DNA of 45,332 nt from Candidatus Methylomirabilota bacterium (GCA_026387775.1 JAPLLC010000111.1:1-45332), one strand, 5' to 3'; positions 30,538 to 39,451 are shown, numbered from the stretch's first letter. The notes: a model not told the origin generated them from the sequence alone. Numbers and translations: made by a program.

Positions 30538-31356
30538 TCACGACTGGACGCCACCCGCCGCCCCTGACGCGAGTGGCACCGGCGGCCACGCAATAGTGAT
30601 CATGGACTCGTGGCGACTGGCGAGATGAAGGCCCGGCATGACCGCATCCAAGAACTGCTGCATGTGCGCAGCCATGGCGGACGCCGCTTGATCCGGGTCC
30701 CGTTGCTGAAGATGGTGCCGCACCGCGGCATGCTGCTCCAGCGACTGGTTTACCCGACCGTCCCGGAACGTCTGATAGTGCTGGGCGACCTCCATGATTT
30801 CCGTGGAGATCAGCGAGATCATGGATCGAAGGACCGAGTTGCGCGAACACTCCGCGATCTTGAGGTGGAAGGCAATGTCCTCCTCTAAGCCGACCCGGCC
30901 GGCTTCAACCTGGAGTCGGAATTCCCGGTGCAGCGTCTCCAGCGCAGCGAGTTCGGCGTCTGTGGCGCGCTGTGCCGCCAGCCACGCGGAGTGGATTTCC
31001 AGCACCGCGCGCGTCTCGAGGAGCGACTGCAGGTCGTTCCGGTCCAGCGCTAAAATGTTGGAGATCAGCCCGTCAAGGGCTTTGACGCCCAGGCTGGCCA
31101 CGATGGTGCCCGTGTTGGGGTAGGTCTTGAGGATACCGTAGAACTCGAGTCGCTGGAGCGCCTCGCGGACGTACCCGCGGCCGACTCGGAAACGTCCGGC
31201 GAGTTCGCGTTCGGAGGGGAGTCGATCACCCGGCCTGAGGGTGCCGTCGGAGATTAGTTCTTGTAGTTGTTTGATGATAACCTCCGATGGAGTCCGAAGT
31301 CTCACCTCTTTCAGCTTCTCGATGACCTCTGGCCTTGCCATTCCTTCGCTTTTCAT
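30538..31356 (-). CDS. GntR family (FadR/FCD subfamily) transcriptional regulator
   Basis: 272 residues from ATG 31356. N-terminal winged helix (about 24-88: SEVIIKQLQELISDGTLRPG, then LPSERELAGRF and VREALQRLEFYGILK) and C-terminal FCD ligand domain with likely metal ligands Asp160, His164, His209 and His231. FCD regulators bind organic acids and usually repress neighbouring uptake or catabolic operons. It precedes the binding-protein gene by 25 bases on the same strand, so it probably regulates its own operon. The start is uncertain: ATG 31341 and an upstream ATG at 31443 are in frame. Confidence 0.88.
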   Translation of the reverse strand: MKSEGMARPEVIEKLKEVRLRTPSEVIIKQLQELISDGTLRPGDRLPSERELAGRFRVGRGYVREALQRLEFYGILKTYPNTGTIVASLGVKALDGLISNILALDRNDLQSLLETRAVLEIHSAWLAAQRATDAELAALETLHREFRLQVEAGRVGLEEDIAFHLKIAECSRNSVLRSMISLISTEIMEVAQHYQTFRDGRVNQSLEQHAAVRHHLQQRDPDQAASAMAAHMQQFLDAVMPGLHLASRHESMITIAWPPVPLASGAAGGVQS

Positions 31357-31393
31357 CTTCCGGGTATAACGGGCAATGGTTAACCAATGACCG

Positions 31394-31410
31394 AATGATA
31401 ATCCATCATT
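31394..31410. promoter_or_regulatory. Candidate operator AATGAT-AATCC-ATCATT upstream of the GntR gene
   Basis: Perfect 6-base inverted repeat with a 5-base spacer, 38 bases upstream of the GntR-family start, in a locally A/T-rich stretch. Size and position suit a GntR dimer site for autoregulation. CCCATCATCCCAAT near 31531 repeats half of it. The rest of the 262-base gap to 31618 shows no gene. Confidence 0.45.
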
Positions 31411-31618
31411 GGGATCGTCCGAATAAAGGACAGTCTCCATCATTGTCTTGTTCTTCAGACAATATGAGCTGTAATTACTTGGAGGGCGATTGGAAGACTC
31501 GCGCCGGCTTGTGGTTCCCGACAATGCTTACCCATCATCCCAATAGATCCGTGTTGATCTATCCGACGATCTGCATCACGCGACCCGCCTCGGATAATCT
31601 CGTTTCCCGATCTGGGGG

Positions 31619-31921
31619 CTAGGCCGACAGGGGGACCGCCGGGGTGGTGACCTCGCGGATGGCGGTCAACAGATCGGACAGGCGGACCGGTTTGGCGAAG
31701 ATCCGGTCCACGACGCTTGGATCTTCCGGCTGGTTCGTCGGCTGTTCTCCCCAGCCGGTCAACGGGATCACCGAGAGGTCGGGGGCGGTCGCCTTGACGG
31801 CGCGAGCCACGTCCCGCCGGGACATCTCCGGCATCCCGAGGCCGCTGAGCAGGATGTCCACAGGGCCCTGGCGCGGGGCGGCCACGCATTCGTCGCCCCC
31901 CCCGGCCTTGGCTCTTGGGGA
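31619..31921 (-). pseudogene. Decayed receiver (REC) domain fragment lacking the phospho-acceptor Asp
   Basis: The reading frame ending at 31619 encodes the last ~80-100 residues of a receiver domain. LGMPEMSRRDVARAVKA, then PLTGWGEQ, AKPVRLSDLL and IREVT align closely with the receiver of the kinase at 16555 (LGMPEMTGWDVARAVRA, LLTGWGEQ, GKPVRLEELL, IREIT). The Asp of LTDLGM is replaced (ILLSGLGM) and the N-terminal acidic pair is absent. The frame runs on upstream into the NHL gene without a plausible start. It is best read as the remnant of a lost hybrid kinase or regulator. Confidence 0.7.
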
Positions 31922-32000
31922 CAACGGATGGCCTCCTTTGCGCCGGCGAGCCCAGGAGCAGCGAGGGCTGCCCTTGGGCCGTGGGAGGCTCGGCCGCCTC

Positions 32001-32972
32001 TTACCCGCGTGCAAACTTCTGGAAGGTATGGGCGTCCTCGCGCACGCCGCCTCGCGAGACACCGAATGTCCAGGTCACCTCCCCCACGTACATGTCGCCT
32101 CGAGAATCGAGGCACAATGTGTGAGGTGCCACGAAGTAGCCCGGGGCCTCCCGGTCGGCGCCGCCCCAGCGCGTGATGACGTTTCCCTGAAGGTCGAAGA
32201 TGCTGACCCGGCCGGGCAAATCCCACTTGATCTCGCCGTGGACGAAGGACGACTGACCGACCCGCCACCACAGCTCCGAGACGTACACCAGGCCGTCCTT
32301 GCCGAAGCTGATGTCCGTGGGCCGCTGGACGTGCGTCCATGTGTCGAGAAGCTGGCCGTCCCGGGAGTAGATGTGGATCCGGTCGTTCTCGCGGTCGGTC
32401 ACGAAGACGCGGTTGTCCGGGGAGACCCCGATGCCGTGGGGCAGATGGAACTGGCCGGGGCCGATGCCGGGCTCGCCCCAGGACTGGATCAGCGTCCCGT
32501 TGCCCTTGAAGCGATGGACGCGGGCGTTGCCGTAGCCGTCGCAGACGTACAACTCCCCGTCGGGAGCCACGGCGACGTCGGTCGGCCGGTTGAAGGGTGG
32601 GCCGCCGCGCTTGATGCTCGCGATGGTCTTGCCGTCGTAGCCGGTGTCCGAGAACTTCCCGGGAGTGCCGAGCATCAGCACCTGCTTCCCCTCGGGGGTG
32701 AACTTCCGCACCGTGTGGTCCCCATCATCCACCGTGTACACCATATCTTCTGCGATGGCGATCCCGTGAGTCCGCGGCGTGAACAGACCCTCGCCCCACG
32801 AGCGGACGAAGTTACCCTCCCGATCGTAAACGATGATCCGGGCATCCTGTCGAGTCATGAGATACACGTTGTCCTTGGAATCGACCGCCACGCCGTCCAC
32901 GTCCTTGTGGACGTACCCCTTGGGGAGCTTCTCCCACCCTTCGATCACTTTGAACTTCGGAACGATCGCCAT
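32001..32972 (-). CDS. NHL-repeat beta-propeller protein
   Basis: 323 residues, no signal peptide. Repeated blades have the NHL pattern of about 45 residues: DGVAVDSKDNVYLMTR, THGIAIAEDMVYTVDDG, PTDVAVAPDGELYVCDGYGNARVHRF, PHGIGVSPDNRVFVTDRENDRIHIY, PTDISFGKDGLVYVSEL and a final HTLCLDSRGDMYVGEV, about six blades. It resembles the peptidyl-alpha-hydroxyglycine lyase-like NHL proteins common in environmental genomes, whose role is mostly unknown; some are lactonases or binding platforms. Start ATG 32972 has AAAGGAGACGCAGAGTC upstream, and a good -10 element lies 76 bases upstream of that. Confidence 0.9.
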   Translation of the reverse strand: MAIVPKFKVIEGWEKLPKGYVHKDVDGVAVDSKDNVYLMTRQDARIIVYDREGNFVRSWGEGLFTPRTHGIAIAEDMVYTVDDGDHTVRKFTPEGKQVLMLGTPGKFSDTGYDGKTIASIKRGGPPFNRPTDVAVAPDGELYVCDGYGNARVHRFKGNGTLIQSWGEPGIGPGQFHLPHGIGVSPDNRVFVTDRENDRIHIYSRDGQLLDTWTHVQRPTDISFGKDGLVYVSELWWRVGQSSFVHGEIKWDLPGRVSIFDLQGNVITRWGGADREAPGYFVAPHTLCLDSRGDMYVGEVTWTFGVSRGGVREDAHTFQKFARG

Positions 32973-33047
32973 GACTCTGCGTCTCCTTTCGCTCTCTGTG
33001 CAGCGGTGACGTGCCGTCCCCCTCCCTCGAAGATTCAGCAAAAAAAC

Positions 33048-33053
33048 ATTATA
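33048..33053 (-). promoter_or_regulatory. -10 element TATAAT for the NHL gene
   Basis: Perfect TATAAT read on the minus strand, 76 bases before the ATG at 32972, in an A/T-rich island. No good -35 at standard spacing (closest TTAGAG with 19-base spacing). The rest of the 321-base gap 32973-33293 holds only the opposite promoter described next. Confidence 0.5.
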
Positions 33054-33245
33054 CGCGGCTTCGGAACGGGAACTCTAAGTGTTTTTTCAGGTCAGCCGGG
33101 ATTGCAGACGGCCCAACCTTCCCCCGCTGGACCCTGGCTCTTCACCAGGCTTCCCGCCTTCGCGGATCGGGCCTCTCCCTCCGTGATCGGCTGTCTTGCG
33201 CGGCGAGAGTTCCGGAAAGGGGTTCAGTTCTGTCCGCAGTGTCCA

Positions 33246-33254
33246 TGTTACAAT
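33246..33254 (+). promoter_or_regulatory. Extended -10 element TGTTACAAT for the DUF1330-like gene
   Basis: TG-T-TACAAT (read 33246-33254 on the plus strand) gives an extended -10, 40 bases before the ATG at 33294; a clean -35 is not visible, as is usual with extended -10 promoters. Confidence 0.45.
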
Positions 33255-33293
33255 GAGGACACAGGGCGTGCCTATTTCAAGGAGGGGAGGACG

Positions 33294-33578
33294 ATGGCCG
33301 CGTATCTCATAGGCCACATCACGATCAAAGACCCCGCGCGGTGGAAGATATACACCGACGGCGTCCGGGAATCTCTGATCCCCTATGGAGCCGAAATCGT
33401 CTTCCGGGGAAAGTGCGCAGCGGTTCTGACCGGTGAGCATCCGTACCACCACGCGGTCGTCATACGGTTTCCTGACCAGCCCACCCTGCGGCGCTGGTAT
33501 CACTCTGACAGTTACCAGGGCTTGATTGCCGTCCGCGATACGGCCGCTGACGTGGTGATCATCAGCTATGATGCGTGA
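33294..33578 (+). CDS. DUF1330-like small protein
   Basis: 94-residue protein of the DUF1330 (dimeric alpha/beta barrel) type. Family pattern: AYLIGHITIKDPARWKIYTDGV at the start, GAEIVFRGK in the middle, HAVVIRFPDQPTLRRWYHSDSYQGLI (the FPD...WY.S..Y block) and a final strand DVVIISYDA. Members are predicted small-molecule isomerases, monooxygenase-like or stress proteins; none of this is established for the group. ATG 33294 follows GGAGGGGAGGACG. It stands alone on this strand between two minus-strand genes. Confidence 0.87.
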   Translation: MAAYLIGHITIKDPARWKIYTDGVRESLIPYGAEIVFRGKCAAVLTGEHPYHHAVVIRFPDQPTLRRWYHSDSYQGLIAVRDTAADVVIISYDA

Positions 33579-33630
33579 GAGAGTTTGAACCGACAGGCGC
33601 TCGGCGCGGGATGAGAGTGCCAGCAGCCTG

Positions 33631-34791
33631 CTAGGCGCAGTAGGCCGCCGCGGCTTTGGCCAGGATGGCGGCGAGGTCCGCGAGGCTGCCGAGGTCCACC
33701 CACTCCTCGGTGGTGTGGGCCCCGCCTCCTACGGGACCGATGATGACCGTTTCCACGCCCGCATCGGCGAGGATCGCCGAGTCCATCCAGCCCGATTTGC
33801 CGATCAGGCTGGGCGCCTGGCCTCGGTGGCGCGCGGTTGCCTCGCCGACGATCCGGACGATCGCAGCCTCCTGAGAGACCTCGAAGGCATTCCGGGCCAG
33901 AAGGCTGCGGACGCCGGCCTGGAAGCTTGGATCGGCGGCGCCCGCCTGCTCCACGAGCGCGGCGATCTCGGCCAGGACGCCCGCCTCGGTTTCGCCGGGG
34001 ATCGTCCGCCGCTCTATGCCGAGGACGCAGCGCGCCGCGTAGGTGCTGAGCTCCGTTCCGCCCCGCAGCATTGGCGCATGCAGGGAAGGAGGACCGACGA
34101 GGGGGTGGGGCGGGCGCACGCGCAGCTCCTGCTCGAAGTGGTCGAGGCGGGCCAGGAATCGGCCCATGCGCATGTTGGCGTCAATCCCCTCGAAAAAGCG
34201 GCTGCCATGCGCCGCGCGCCCCAGCGTTTCCACCTCCAGCCAGACGAAGCCCTTGTGGGCGATGCAGAGATCCAGCTCGGTGGGCTCGGTCACGATGGCG
34301 GCGTGCACCGGGACATGGCGGGCCACCTCCGTGGTGCCGAGGCTGGCATACTCCTCGTCGGCGACCGCCGCAAGGACCAGCTCGCCGCGCAAGGCGACGT
34401 TGGCGTCCACGAGCGCCTTGACCGCGGCGAGGCAGGCGGCCAGGCTGCCCTTCATGTCGTACGCCCCCCGTCCATGCATCTTGCCGTCGCGTACGATCGG
34501 TGTCAGGGGGTCCGGCATTCCGTCCACACCCACGGTGTCCAGATGGGCGTTCAGCATGAGCGAGCGACCCCCGCCGGCGCCCCGGAGCGTGCCGATCACG
34601 CTCGGCCGGCCGGGGTGCGATTCAAGGATCACCACGTCGAGGCCCAGCCGGCGAAGCCTGTCCGCGACGGAGGTCGCGATGGCCGCCTCGCCCGGCGCGC
34701 CCGGAACCAGAGAGGGATTGATGGAGTTGATGCGAATCAGGTCGGCTAGCGTGCCGACCAGATACTCTCGATCAATTGTCGGTGCCGGCAT
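33631..34791 (-). CDS. M20 family peptidase, ArgE/DapE-like
   Basis: 386-residue zinc hydrolase. M20 residues are in order: LMLNAHLDTV (His, Asp), GRGAYDMKG (bridging Asp), VADEEYASLG (catalytic Glu pair), VTEPTELD (metal Glu) and GGAHTTEEWV (final metal His). The dimerisation-domain His appears in GRAAHGSRFFEG. Length is typical for ArgE, DapE and acetylornithine deacetylase-type enzymes. It is not next to arginine or lysine biosynthetic genes and lies 42 bases downstream of the S9 peptidase on the same strand, so peptide or N-acyl amino acid breakdown is more likely. Start ATG 34791. Confidence 0.93.
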   Translation of the reverse strand: MPAPTIDREYLVGTLADLIRINSINPSLVPGAPGEAAIATSVADRLRRLGLDVVILESHPGRPSVIGTLRGAGGGRSLMLNAHLDTVGVDGMPDPLTPIVRDGKMHGRGAYDMKGSLAACLAAVKALVDANVALRGELVLAAVADEEYASLGTTEVARHVPVHAAIVTEPTELDLCIAHKGFVWLEVETLGRAAHGSRFFEGIDANMRMGRFLARLDHFEQELRVRPPHPLVGPPSLHAPMLRGGTELSTYAARCVLGIERRTIPGETEAGVLAEIAALVEQAGAADPSFQAGVRSLLARNAFEVSQEAAIVRIVGEATARHRGQAPSLIGKSGWMDSAILADAGVETVIIGPVGGGAHTTEEWVDLGSLADLAAILAKAAAAYCA

Positions 34792-34833
34792 GGTGCCTCC
34801 GCATCGTGATGGCGAGTTGAAAACATCTCCCGA

Positions 34834-36966
34834 CTACCGCTTGAGGGCGGCCTCCAGGCCGGGAACGCCGCCGGCCCCCGTCGGCACGGTGATGGTGGAG
34901 CCCGTGAAGTCGTTTCCTACCGGCTCGTAGCGCCCGCCTAGGTATTGACTCAGGAACGCCTCCACCACGGCATTAAAGGACAGGCTATTCTCCGGCCGGG
35001 CGAAACCGTGTCCCTCGTCCGGATAGAGGACGTAGGTGACCGGGATGCCTTTCTTCTGCATGGCCGCCACAACCTGGTCCGCCTCGCCCTGCTTGACTCG
35101 CGGATCGTTGGCGCCCTGGCCGATGAGCAGGGGGCGCTGGATCTGATCCACGTAGCTGAGCGGCGAACGGCCCTCCAAGAACCGCCGGCCATCCTCGGTC
35201 CGATGGTCGCCGACCCGCGTCGTGAACATGGCAATCTCCGGCTCCCAGTATGGGGGGATCGTGGTGAGGAGTGTGACGAGGTTGGAGGGGCCGACGATGT
35301 CCACGCCGCAGGCGAAGACCTCCGGCGTGAAGGTGAGGCCCACCAGCGTGGCGTACCCGCCGTAGGAGCCGCCCATGATGCACACCGCATCCCGCCGGGC
35401 GATCCCTTCGCGCACTGCCCAATCCACGGCGTCCAGGAGGTCGTCGTGCATCTTGCCCGCCCACTCCTTGACGGCGGCGTTGAGGAACGCTTTCCCGAAT
35501 CCGGTGGAGCCCCGGAAATTCACGGCGAGAACGGCGTAGCCGCGGTTGGCAAGCCACTGGTGCTCGGGATCGAGTCCCCAGGAATCCCGCGCCCACGGGC
35601 CGCCGTGGACCAGCAGCACCAATGGCAGGGGTCGGTCCGGGCGCCCGTCGCCGCGCCGGTCGGCCTCCGGCGGGAGCGTCAGGTACGAGACCAAGCTCAG
35701 GCCGTCGCGGCTCGTGATCACGCGGGGGTACATGCGAGCCAGCGGCAGGCCCTCCAGGGCCCGCCGGTTGGTGAAGAGGAAGGTCGCCTGTTTCGTCGCC
35801 CGGTCATAGAGATACGAACGCGCCGGCCCGTTGTCCAGGAGGAACGCCGCGGTCCAGAGGCGGTCATCCAGCGTACGACTGGTGACGAGAATGTCCCCGG
35901 CGGCGACCGTCTTGAGATAGTCCAGATCACCCTGGATCGCCGGGTCCAGGACCTTCCACTCGGTGCGGGCGTACGCGAAGGAAACGGCCTGGATCGTCTC
36001 CTCGGCGGGGTGGACCATGGCGCCGGCGACGTCCGCCCGCGGGTCCTCGGCCAGGATCGCGGTCGTACCCGTCTTGAGATCCAGAGCGGTCATGGCCGAA
36101 GTGTCCCGCCCTCGACTGTCGATCAGATACAGCACCTGCCCGGACTTGTCGAAGCCGATGGGATGCGTCGTCATGGAGTCTTCCATGCCGACTGTCTGGA
36201 ATGGCTCCCAACCGGTGAAGCCCGCTGGCGAGGCGCCACCGGCCGGTTTCAGAAGCTCCGTCCCGCCGTCACTCGTCATGCGAGTGGCAAAACGGACGGC
36301 ATAGTCATCGTCCGTCACGAAACCTGAGAACTCGGAATTCATCTGGGCCAACGTCATGGCGCCGGTCCGGATGTCGACCCGATAGATGTCGTGATACCGC
36401 GGGTCGCGGTTGTTCAATCCGATCAGGATGGTATCGGGAAATCGGCGGCTCACGTTTTCAATCTGAGCGGCCGGGCGCATGGGCGCGCCGTTGGGGAGCA
36501 GGATCGGTTTCCCGTCGGGTCCGGGGATCGTCTCGAAGGGGGTGAGGTCCCGAGAGGTGTTGGTGCCCAGATCGACCGCGTAGACCTTCCAGTTCTCGTC
36601 GCCCCCCTGATCCTGGAGGTAGAGGATATGGCTATTGGTGTAGGCCCAGAAGTACCTGCGGATACCCCGGCCCGTATCCTGTGTCACCGGCTTGGCGACC
36701 TGGGGCGTATCGGCCGGCGCCACCCACACATTCAGGACGCCGTTTACGGGGGCCAGAAACGCGATATGCCGGCCGTCCGGACTGACGCGCAGGGCAGCCT
36801 TGTCCGGATTCCCGAACAGGATCTGGCGAGGAATGAGCGGGGGCGAGGAAGACATCGTCGGTTTCTCCATTCGGGCAGTGTCCGCATCGGCCAGGATGCC
36901 GCAACCGGCAAGCACGAGACACGCCAAGGTCGGGGTCAAGCCACGGATGGACACCGTGCGGTTCAT
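34834..36966 (-). CDS. S9 family prolyl oligopeptidase-like serine peptidase, lipoprotein
   Basis: 710 residues. N-terminal lipoprotein signal with lipobox LVLAGC (Cys22), so probably anchored to a cell-envelope membrane. Residues ~45-420 form a beta-propeller ([15 protein letters not shown] and similar blades). The C-terminal alpha/beta-hydrolase domain has the nucleophile in GGSYGGYAT, the acid in GQGANDPRV and His in [12 protein letters not shown], a complete triad in dipeptidyl/acylaminoacyl peptidase order. It would release short peptides outside the cytoplasm. The M20 peptidase gene follows after 42 bases, suggesting stepwise peptide use. The long upstream region carries repeat copy 4. 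Confidence 0.94.
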   Translation of the reverse strand: MNRTVSIRGLTPTLACLVLAGCGILADADTARMEKPTMSSSPPLIPRQILFGNPDKAALRVSPDGRHIAFLAPVNGVLNVWVAPADTPQVAKPVTQDTGRGIRRYFWAYTNSHILYLQDQGGDENWKVYAVDLGTNTSRDLTPFETIPGPDGKPILLPNGAPMRPAAQIENVSRRFPDTILIGLNNRDPRYHDIYRVDIRTGAMTLAQMNSEFSGFVTDDDYAVRFATRMTSDGGTELLKPAGGASPAGFTGWEPFQTVGMEDSMTTHPIGFDKSGQVLYLIDSRGRDTSAMTALDLKTGTTAILAEDPRADVAGAMVHPAEETIQAVSFAYARTEWKVLDPAIQGDLDYLKTVAAGDILVTSRTLDDRLWTAAFLLDNGPARSYLYDRATKQATFLFTNRRALEGLPLARMYPRVITSRDGLSLVSYLTLPPEADRRGDGRPDRPLPLVLLVHGGPWARDSWGLDPEHQWLANRGYAVLAVNFRGSTGFGKAFLNAAVKEWAGKMHDDLLDAVDWAVREGIARRDAVCIMGGSYGGYATLVGLTFTPEVFACGVDIVGPSNLVTLLTTIPPYWEPEIAMFTTRVGDHRTEDGRRFLEGRSPLSYVDQIQRPLLIGQGANDPRVKQGEADQVVAAMQKKGIPVTYVLYPDEGHGFARPENSLSFNAVVEAFLSQYLGGRYEPVGNDFTGSTITVPTGAGGVPGLEAALKR

Positions 36967-37182
36967 GTTGGGCTCTCCGTGCGGTTGAGGAACTTCCGAG
37001 AGCTTAGCAGAACAAGCCGTGTGCCCAAAGCGAAAGCGCCCAAGCGCCGCCGCGGCCTATTGCCTGGCTTCCGCGACAAAGACCGCGAGAGACTACCGGG
37101 AGGCAAGAGGGTCGGTGTAGACTCCCGCGAACGTGAGGGTGACAATCACCGTCCGATGCAAGAGAGGGCGCAAGCGTTCTAG

Positions 37183-37383
37183 CAGGCTGCTGAAAAAGGC
37201 CCATCTGCGGTCACCCAGCCTTCGGCTGGGTACCCGCCCGCTTGGGCACTCGTTGCGGCGTACCGGACGTACGCCTGGACCCACCTGCGGTGGGCGACCC
37301 ACCTCCGGTGGGTACCCCGGCCCCGGGTACCCATTCGAAGAATGGGTGCGCCGCCTTGCATCTGGACCTTTTTGAGCAGCCTG
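37183..37383 (+). repeat. Hairpin-rich interspersed repeat, copy 4 (expanded)
   Basis: Same ends as copies 1-3 and the core GGCGTAC-CGGAC-GTACGCC... (GGCGTACCGGACGTACGCC), but 201 bases long. The extra length is a series of separate small hairpins between core and right end: CCCACCTGCGGTGGG, CCCACCTCCGGTGGG, GGTACCCCGG-CCCGGGTACC and CCCATTCGAAGAATGGG. A left hairpin CCCAGCC-TTC-GGCTGGG is shared with copy 3. It ends 21 bases before the SDR ATG (37405). Bases 36967-37182 before it show nothing else I recognise. Confidence 0.87.
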
Positions 37384-37404
37384 GGCGCGCGATGAGGTCA
37401 TTCC

Positions 37405-38172
37405 ATGACGCCACACCTGTTTGATCTGAACGGGAAGACTGCTTTGGTGACCGGGGCAGCCCAGGGGCTCGGGCTGGCGATGGCGACCGGCCTGGCGCAG
37501 GCGGGGGCGCAGGTGGTCCTGAACGACATTCAAGAGGTGAAGCTCTGCGCGGAAGTTGCGCGGATTGGCGCGGCGGGCTTCCGTGTCCATGCCTGTCCGC
37601 TCGACGTCAGCAACTCGGCCCAGATCCAGGAGCGCGTCCCGGCCATCGAGCGCGAGGTCGGACCGATCGACATCCTCGTCAACAACGCGGGGATTCATCG
37701 CCGTGGTCCGATCGAGCATCTCCCCGAGACCGCCTGGCGCGAGGTTCTGGATACCAACCTCAGCGCCGCGTTCCTCATGGCCAAGCAGGTGGTCCGCGGG
37801 ATGATCGAGCGGCGATCGGGCAAGATCATCAACATCTGCTCGGTGATGAGCGAGGTCGGCCGCCCGACGGTCGCGGCCTACATGGCTTCCAAGGGCGGGC
37901 TCAAGATGCTCACCAAGGCCATGGCGGTGGAGTGGGCGAAGCACAACATTCAGGTCAACGGAATCGGACCGGGCTGGATGGCGACGGAGATGAACCGGCC
38001 GCTGATGGAGAATCCAGCGCTCGATGCGTGGGTGAGATCGCGGGTGCCTGCGGGGCGGTACGGAGATCCGGCGGACATGGTGGGGATCGCGATCTACTTG
38101 GCGTCGAGCGCCTCGAACTTCGTGACTGGGCAGGTCATCTATCTGGACGGTGGGACCCTGGCCGCGCTCTGA
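37405..38172 (+). CDS. SDR family oxidoreductase (gluconate 5-dehydrogenase-like)
   Basis: 255-residue classical short-chain dehydrogenase. Cofactor motif TGAAQGLG (about 16-23), structural NNAG (about 92-95), active-site Ser in INICSVMSEVG and the YxxxK pair in AAYMASKGG, then GPGWMATEM. The NAD(P) preference may be NAD: the residue after the second strand is Asp (VVLNDIQ). Similar in pattern to IdnO/gluconate 5-dehydrogenases and to the second SDR at 39452. The ATG has AGGTCATTCC upstream, a weak ribosome site. It ends one base from the end of the convergent REC-PilZ gene, leaving no room for a separate terminator. Confidence 0.93.
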   Translation: MTPHLFDLNGKTALVTGAAQGLGLAMATGLAQAGAQVVLNDIQEVKLCAEVARIGAAGFRVHACPLDVSNSAQIQERVPAIEREVGPIDILVNNAGIHRRGPIEHLPETAWREVLDTNLSAAFLMAKQVVRGMIERRSGKIINICSVMSEVGRPTVAAYMASKGGLKMLTKAMAVEWAKHNIQVNGIGPGWMATEMNRPLMENPALDAWVRSRVPAGRYGDPADMVGIAIYLASSASNFVTGQVIYLDGGTLAAL

Positions 38173-38173
38173 C

Positions 38174-39004
38174 TCATTGCTTTGGACGGCTGGACTGTGT
38201 CAGGCTCTCGATGTGTTTGTCGATGATGTCCGCCACGTCCTTCTTCAGCCCCACGAATTCCATTCCGGTCCGATAGACCACCTGCCGCTCGCCTCCGGCC
38301 AGCGTGACCCGATGACTGGCGTAGACGCGCATCGCCCTGGCCAGAATCTGCACCCTCTGCCCTTCCGCGGTGAGGGAAAGGCGGTAGATCTCCCCCGGTC
38401 GGATGGGTTCGACGTGCTCCACCAGAGCGCCCGACAGGCTGAGGTCGATCAGATTCACATCCCGGAGCTGGAGCTGGGCCTGGGAGCGCTCCCGCAGGGG
38501 GATCCGGGGCGCCCGGCGACGCTCGGAGGCCGAATCCCGCGGCGGGGGCGGGGGAAGGTTGGCCACCCGTTTCTTGTTGAGGGCGCGGTTGATGCAGAGC
38601 TCCAGCTCGTCCAGGTCCACCGGCTTCCTGACGAAGTCGTCCGCCCCCTCGCGCAGGGCGGTGATGACGTGGTCGATCGCCGAGGAGGCGGTCACCATGA
38701 TGACCGGGAGGGACGGGGTGCGGTCCTTGATCCTGCGGAGGACCTCCAGGCCGTCCATGCCCGGCATGAGGATGTCGAGGAGGACGAGGTCGATCGTCTC
38801 GGTCTCGAGCAGCGACAGGGCCGCCTCGCCGTCCTGGACGAGCACGGGGCGCATGTGGAGATGCTGGGTGAGGAAGTCCCCCAGGATGGTGAGGAAGAAG
38901 CGCTCGTCGTCGACGACCAGGGCCGTATCCGCCGATTCTCGCCCCTCGTGACGCAAGGCAGGTCGTCCGTCCGGGCGTGCTGCGGGCTTGCCGACAGTCG
39001 ACAT
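38174..39004 (-). CDS. Response regulator with REC and PilZ domains
   Basis: 276 residues. Receiver 26-145 with VVDDE (acidic pair), phospho-acceptor Asp77 in LLDILMPGMDG, Thr in VTASS and Lys127 in RKPVD; a Pro-rich linker (PPPPP, 151-155); then a PilZ domain with R163-x3-R167 (RRAPR) and D187-x-S-x2-G192 (DLSLSGA), the two c-di-GMP-binding motifs, both intact. It should couple a phosphorylation signal to c-di-GMP-dependent output, commonly motility or envelope behaviour. Start ATG 39004 is chosen for AGGAGG 7 bases away; ATG 39010 would have none. No cognate kinase is adjacent. Confidence 0.92.
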   Translation of the reverse strand: MSTVGKPAARPDGRPALRHEGRESADTALVVDDERFFLTILGDFLTQHLHMRPVLVQDGEAALSLLETETIDLVLLDILMPGMDGLEVLRRIKDRTPSLPVIMVTASSAIDHVITALREGADDFVRKPVDLDELELCINRALNKKRVANLPPPPPRDSASERRRAPRIPLRERSQAQLQLRDVNLIDLSLSGALVEHVEPIRPGEIYRLSLTAEGQRVQILARAMRVYASHRVTLAGGERQVVYRTGMEFVGLKKDVADIIDKHIESLTQSSRPKQ

Positions 39005-39451
39005 GGCCATTCCTCCTGGGAGACGGTGACACGATCCGTTCGGGTGAAGAGACCCTAGCGCAAGGAGGAAGCCGCTGTCAAGTCGCCGTGTGTGGGGGCC
39101 TCGGCGGCCCGGCGAACCGGACCACGCCTGACGACGGAGCGCCCCGTGGGAAAAACGTACGACGGGCGGGACCCTGTGGAGGGGAGGGGGAGGGTTTCCA
39201 CAAGATCCCGACCGTCGCGACACGGGCAAGAATTGACAAGAGGAGCAGGGCTTGCCCACGAAGGGCGGACTATAGCGCTCCCCGCCGGGCTTGCCAAGTT
39301 TTCAGACGAGAATGTATCGCCGAGAAAACAATTCTCGGGCCGGCGGGTTCGGGCGAATACGCGGGGATAAAAATGCTGGACGAGCCGGGTGCTTTCCTGC
39401 TATGTCCAGGGACAAGGAAAACGTGGACCCACTCCGAATGGAGGAGATCGA
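39005..39451. promoter_or_regulatory. Divergent intergenic region with nested inverted repeats
   Basis: 447 bases between REC-PilZ and the second SDR. Two alternative hairpins overlap: CGAGAAT (39308-39314) with ATTCTCG (39331-39337), and CCGAGAA (39320-39326) with TTCTCGG (39332-39338), sharing the right arm. That is suitable for an operator or switching leader 113 bases before the SDR ATG. TTGACA occurs at 39233 but has no -10 at correct spacing. No small gene is seen. Confidence 0.45.

Noticed and set aside
31619..32062. Complete stand-alone response regulator
   Set aside because: The upstream third of the frame overlaps the NHL gene with no receiver pattern or ribosome site, and the phospho-acceptor Asp is missing; only a fragment is supported.
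39233..39276. TTGACA and TATAGC as a promoter for the second SDR
   Set aside because: Spacing is 32 bases, far beyond the usual 16-18, and no other -10 lies at the proper distance.
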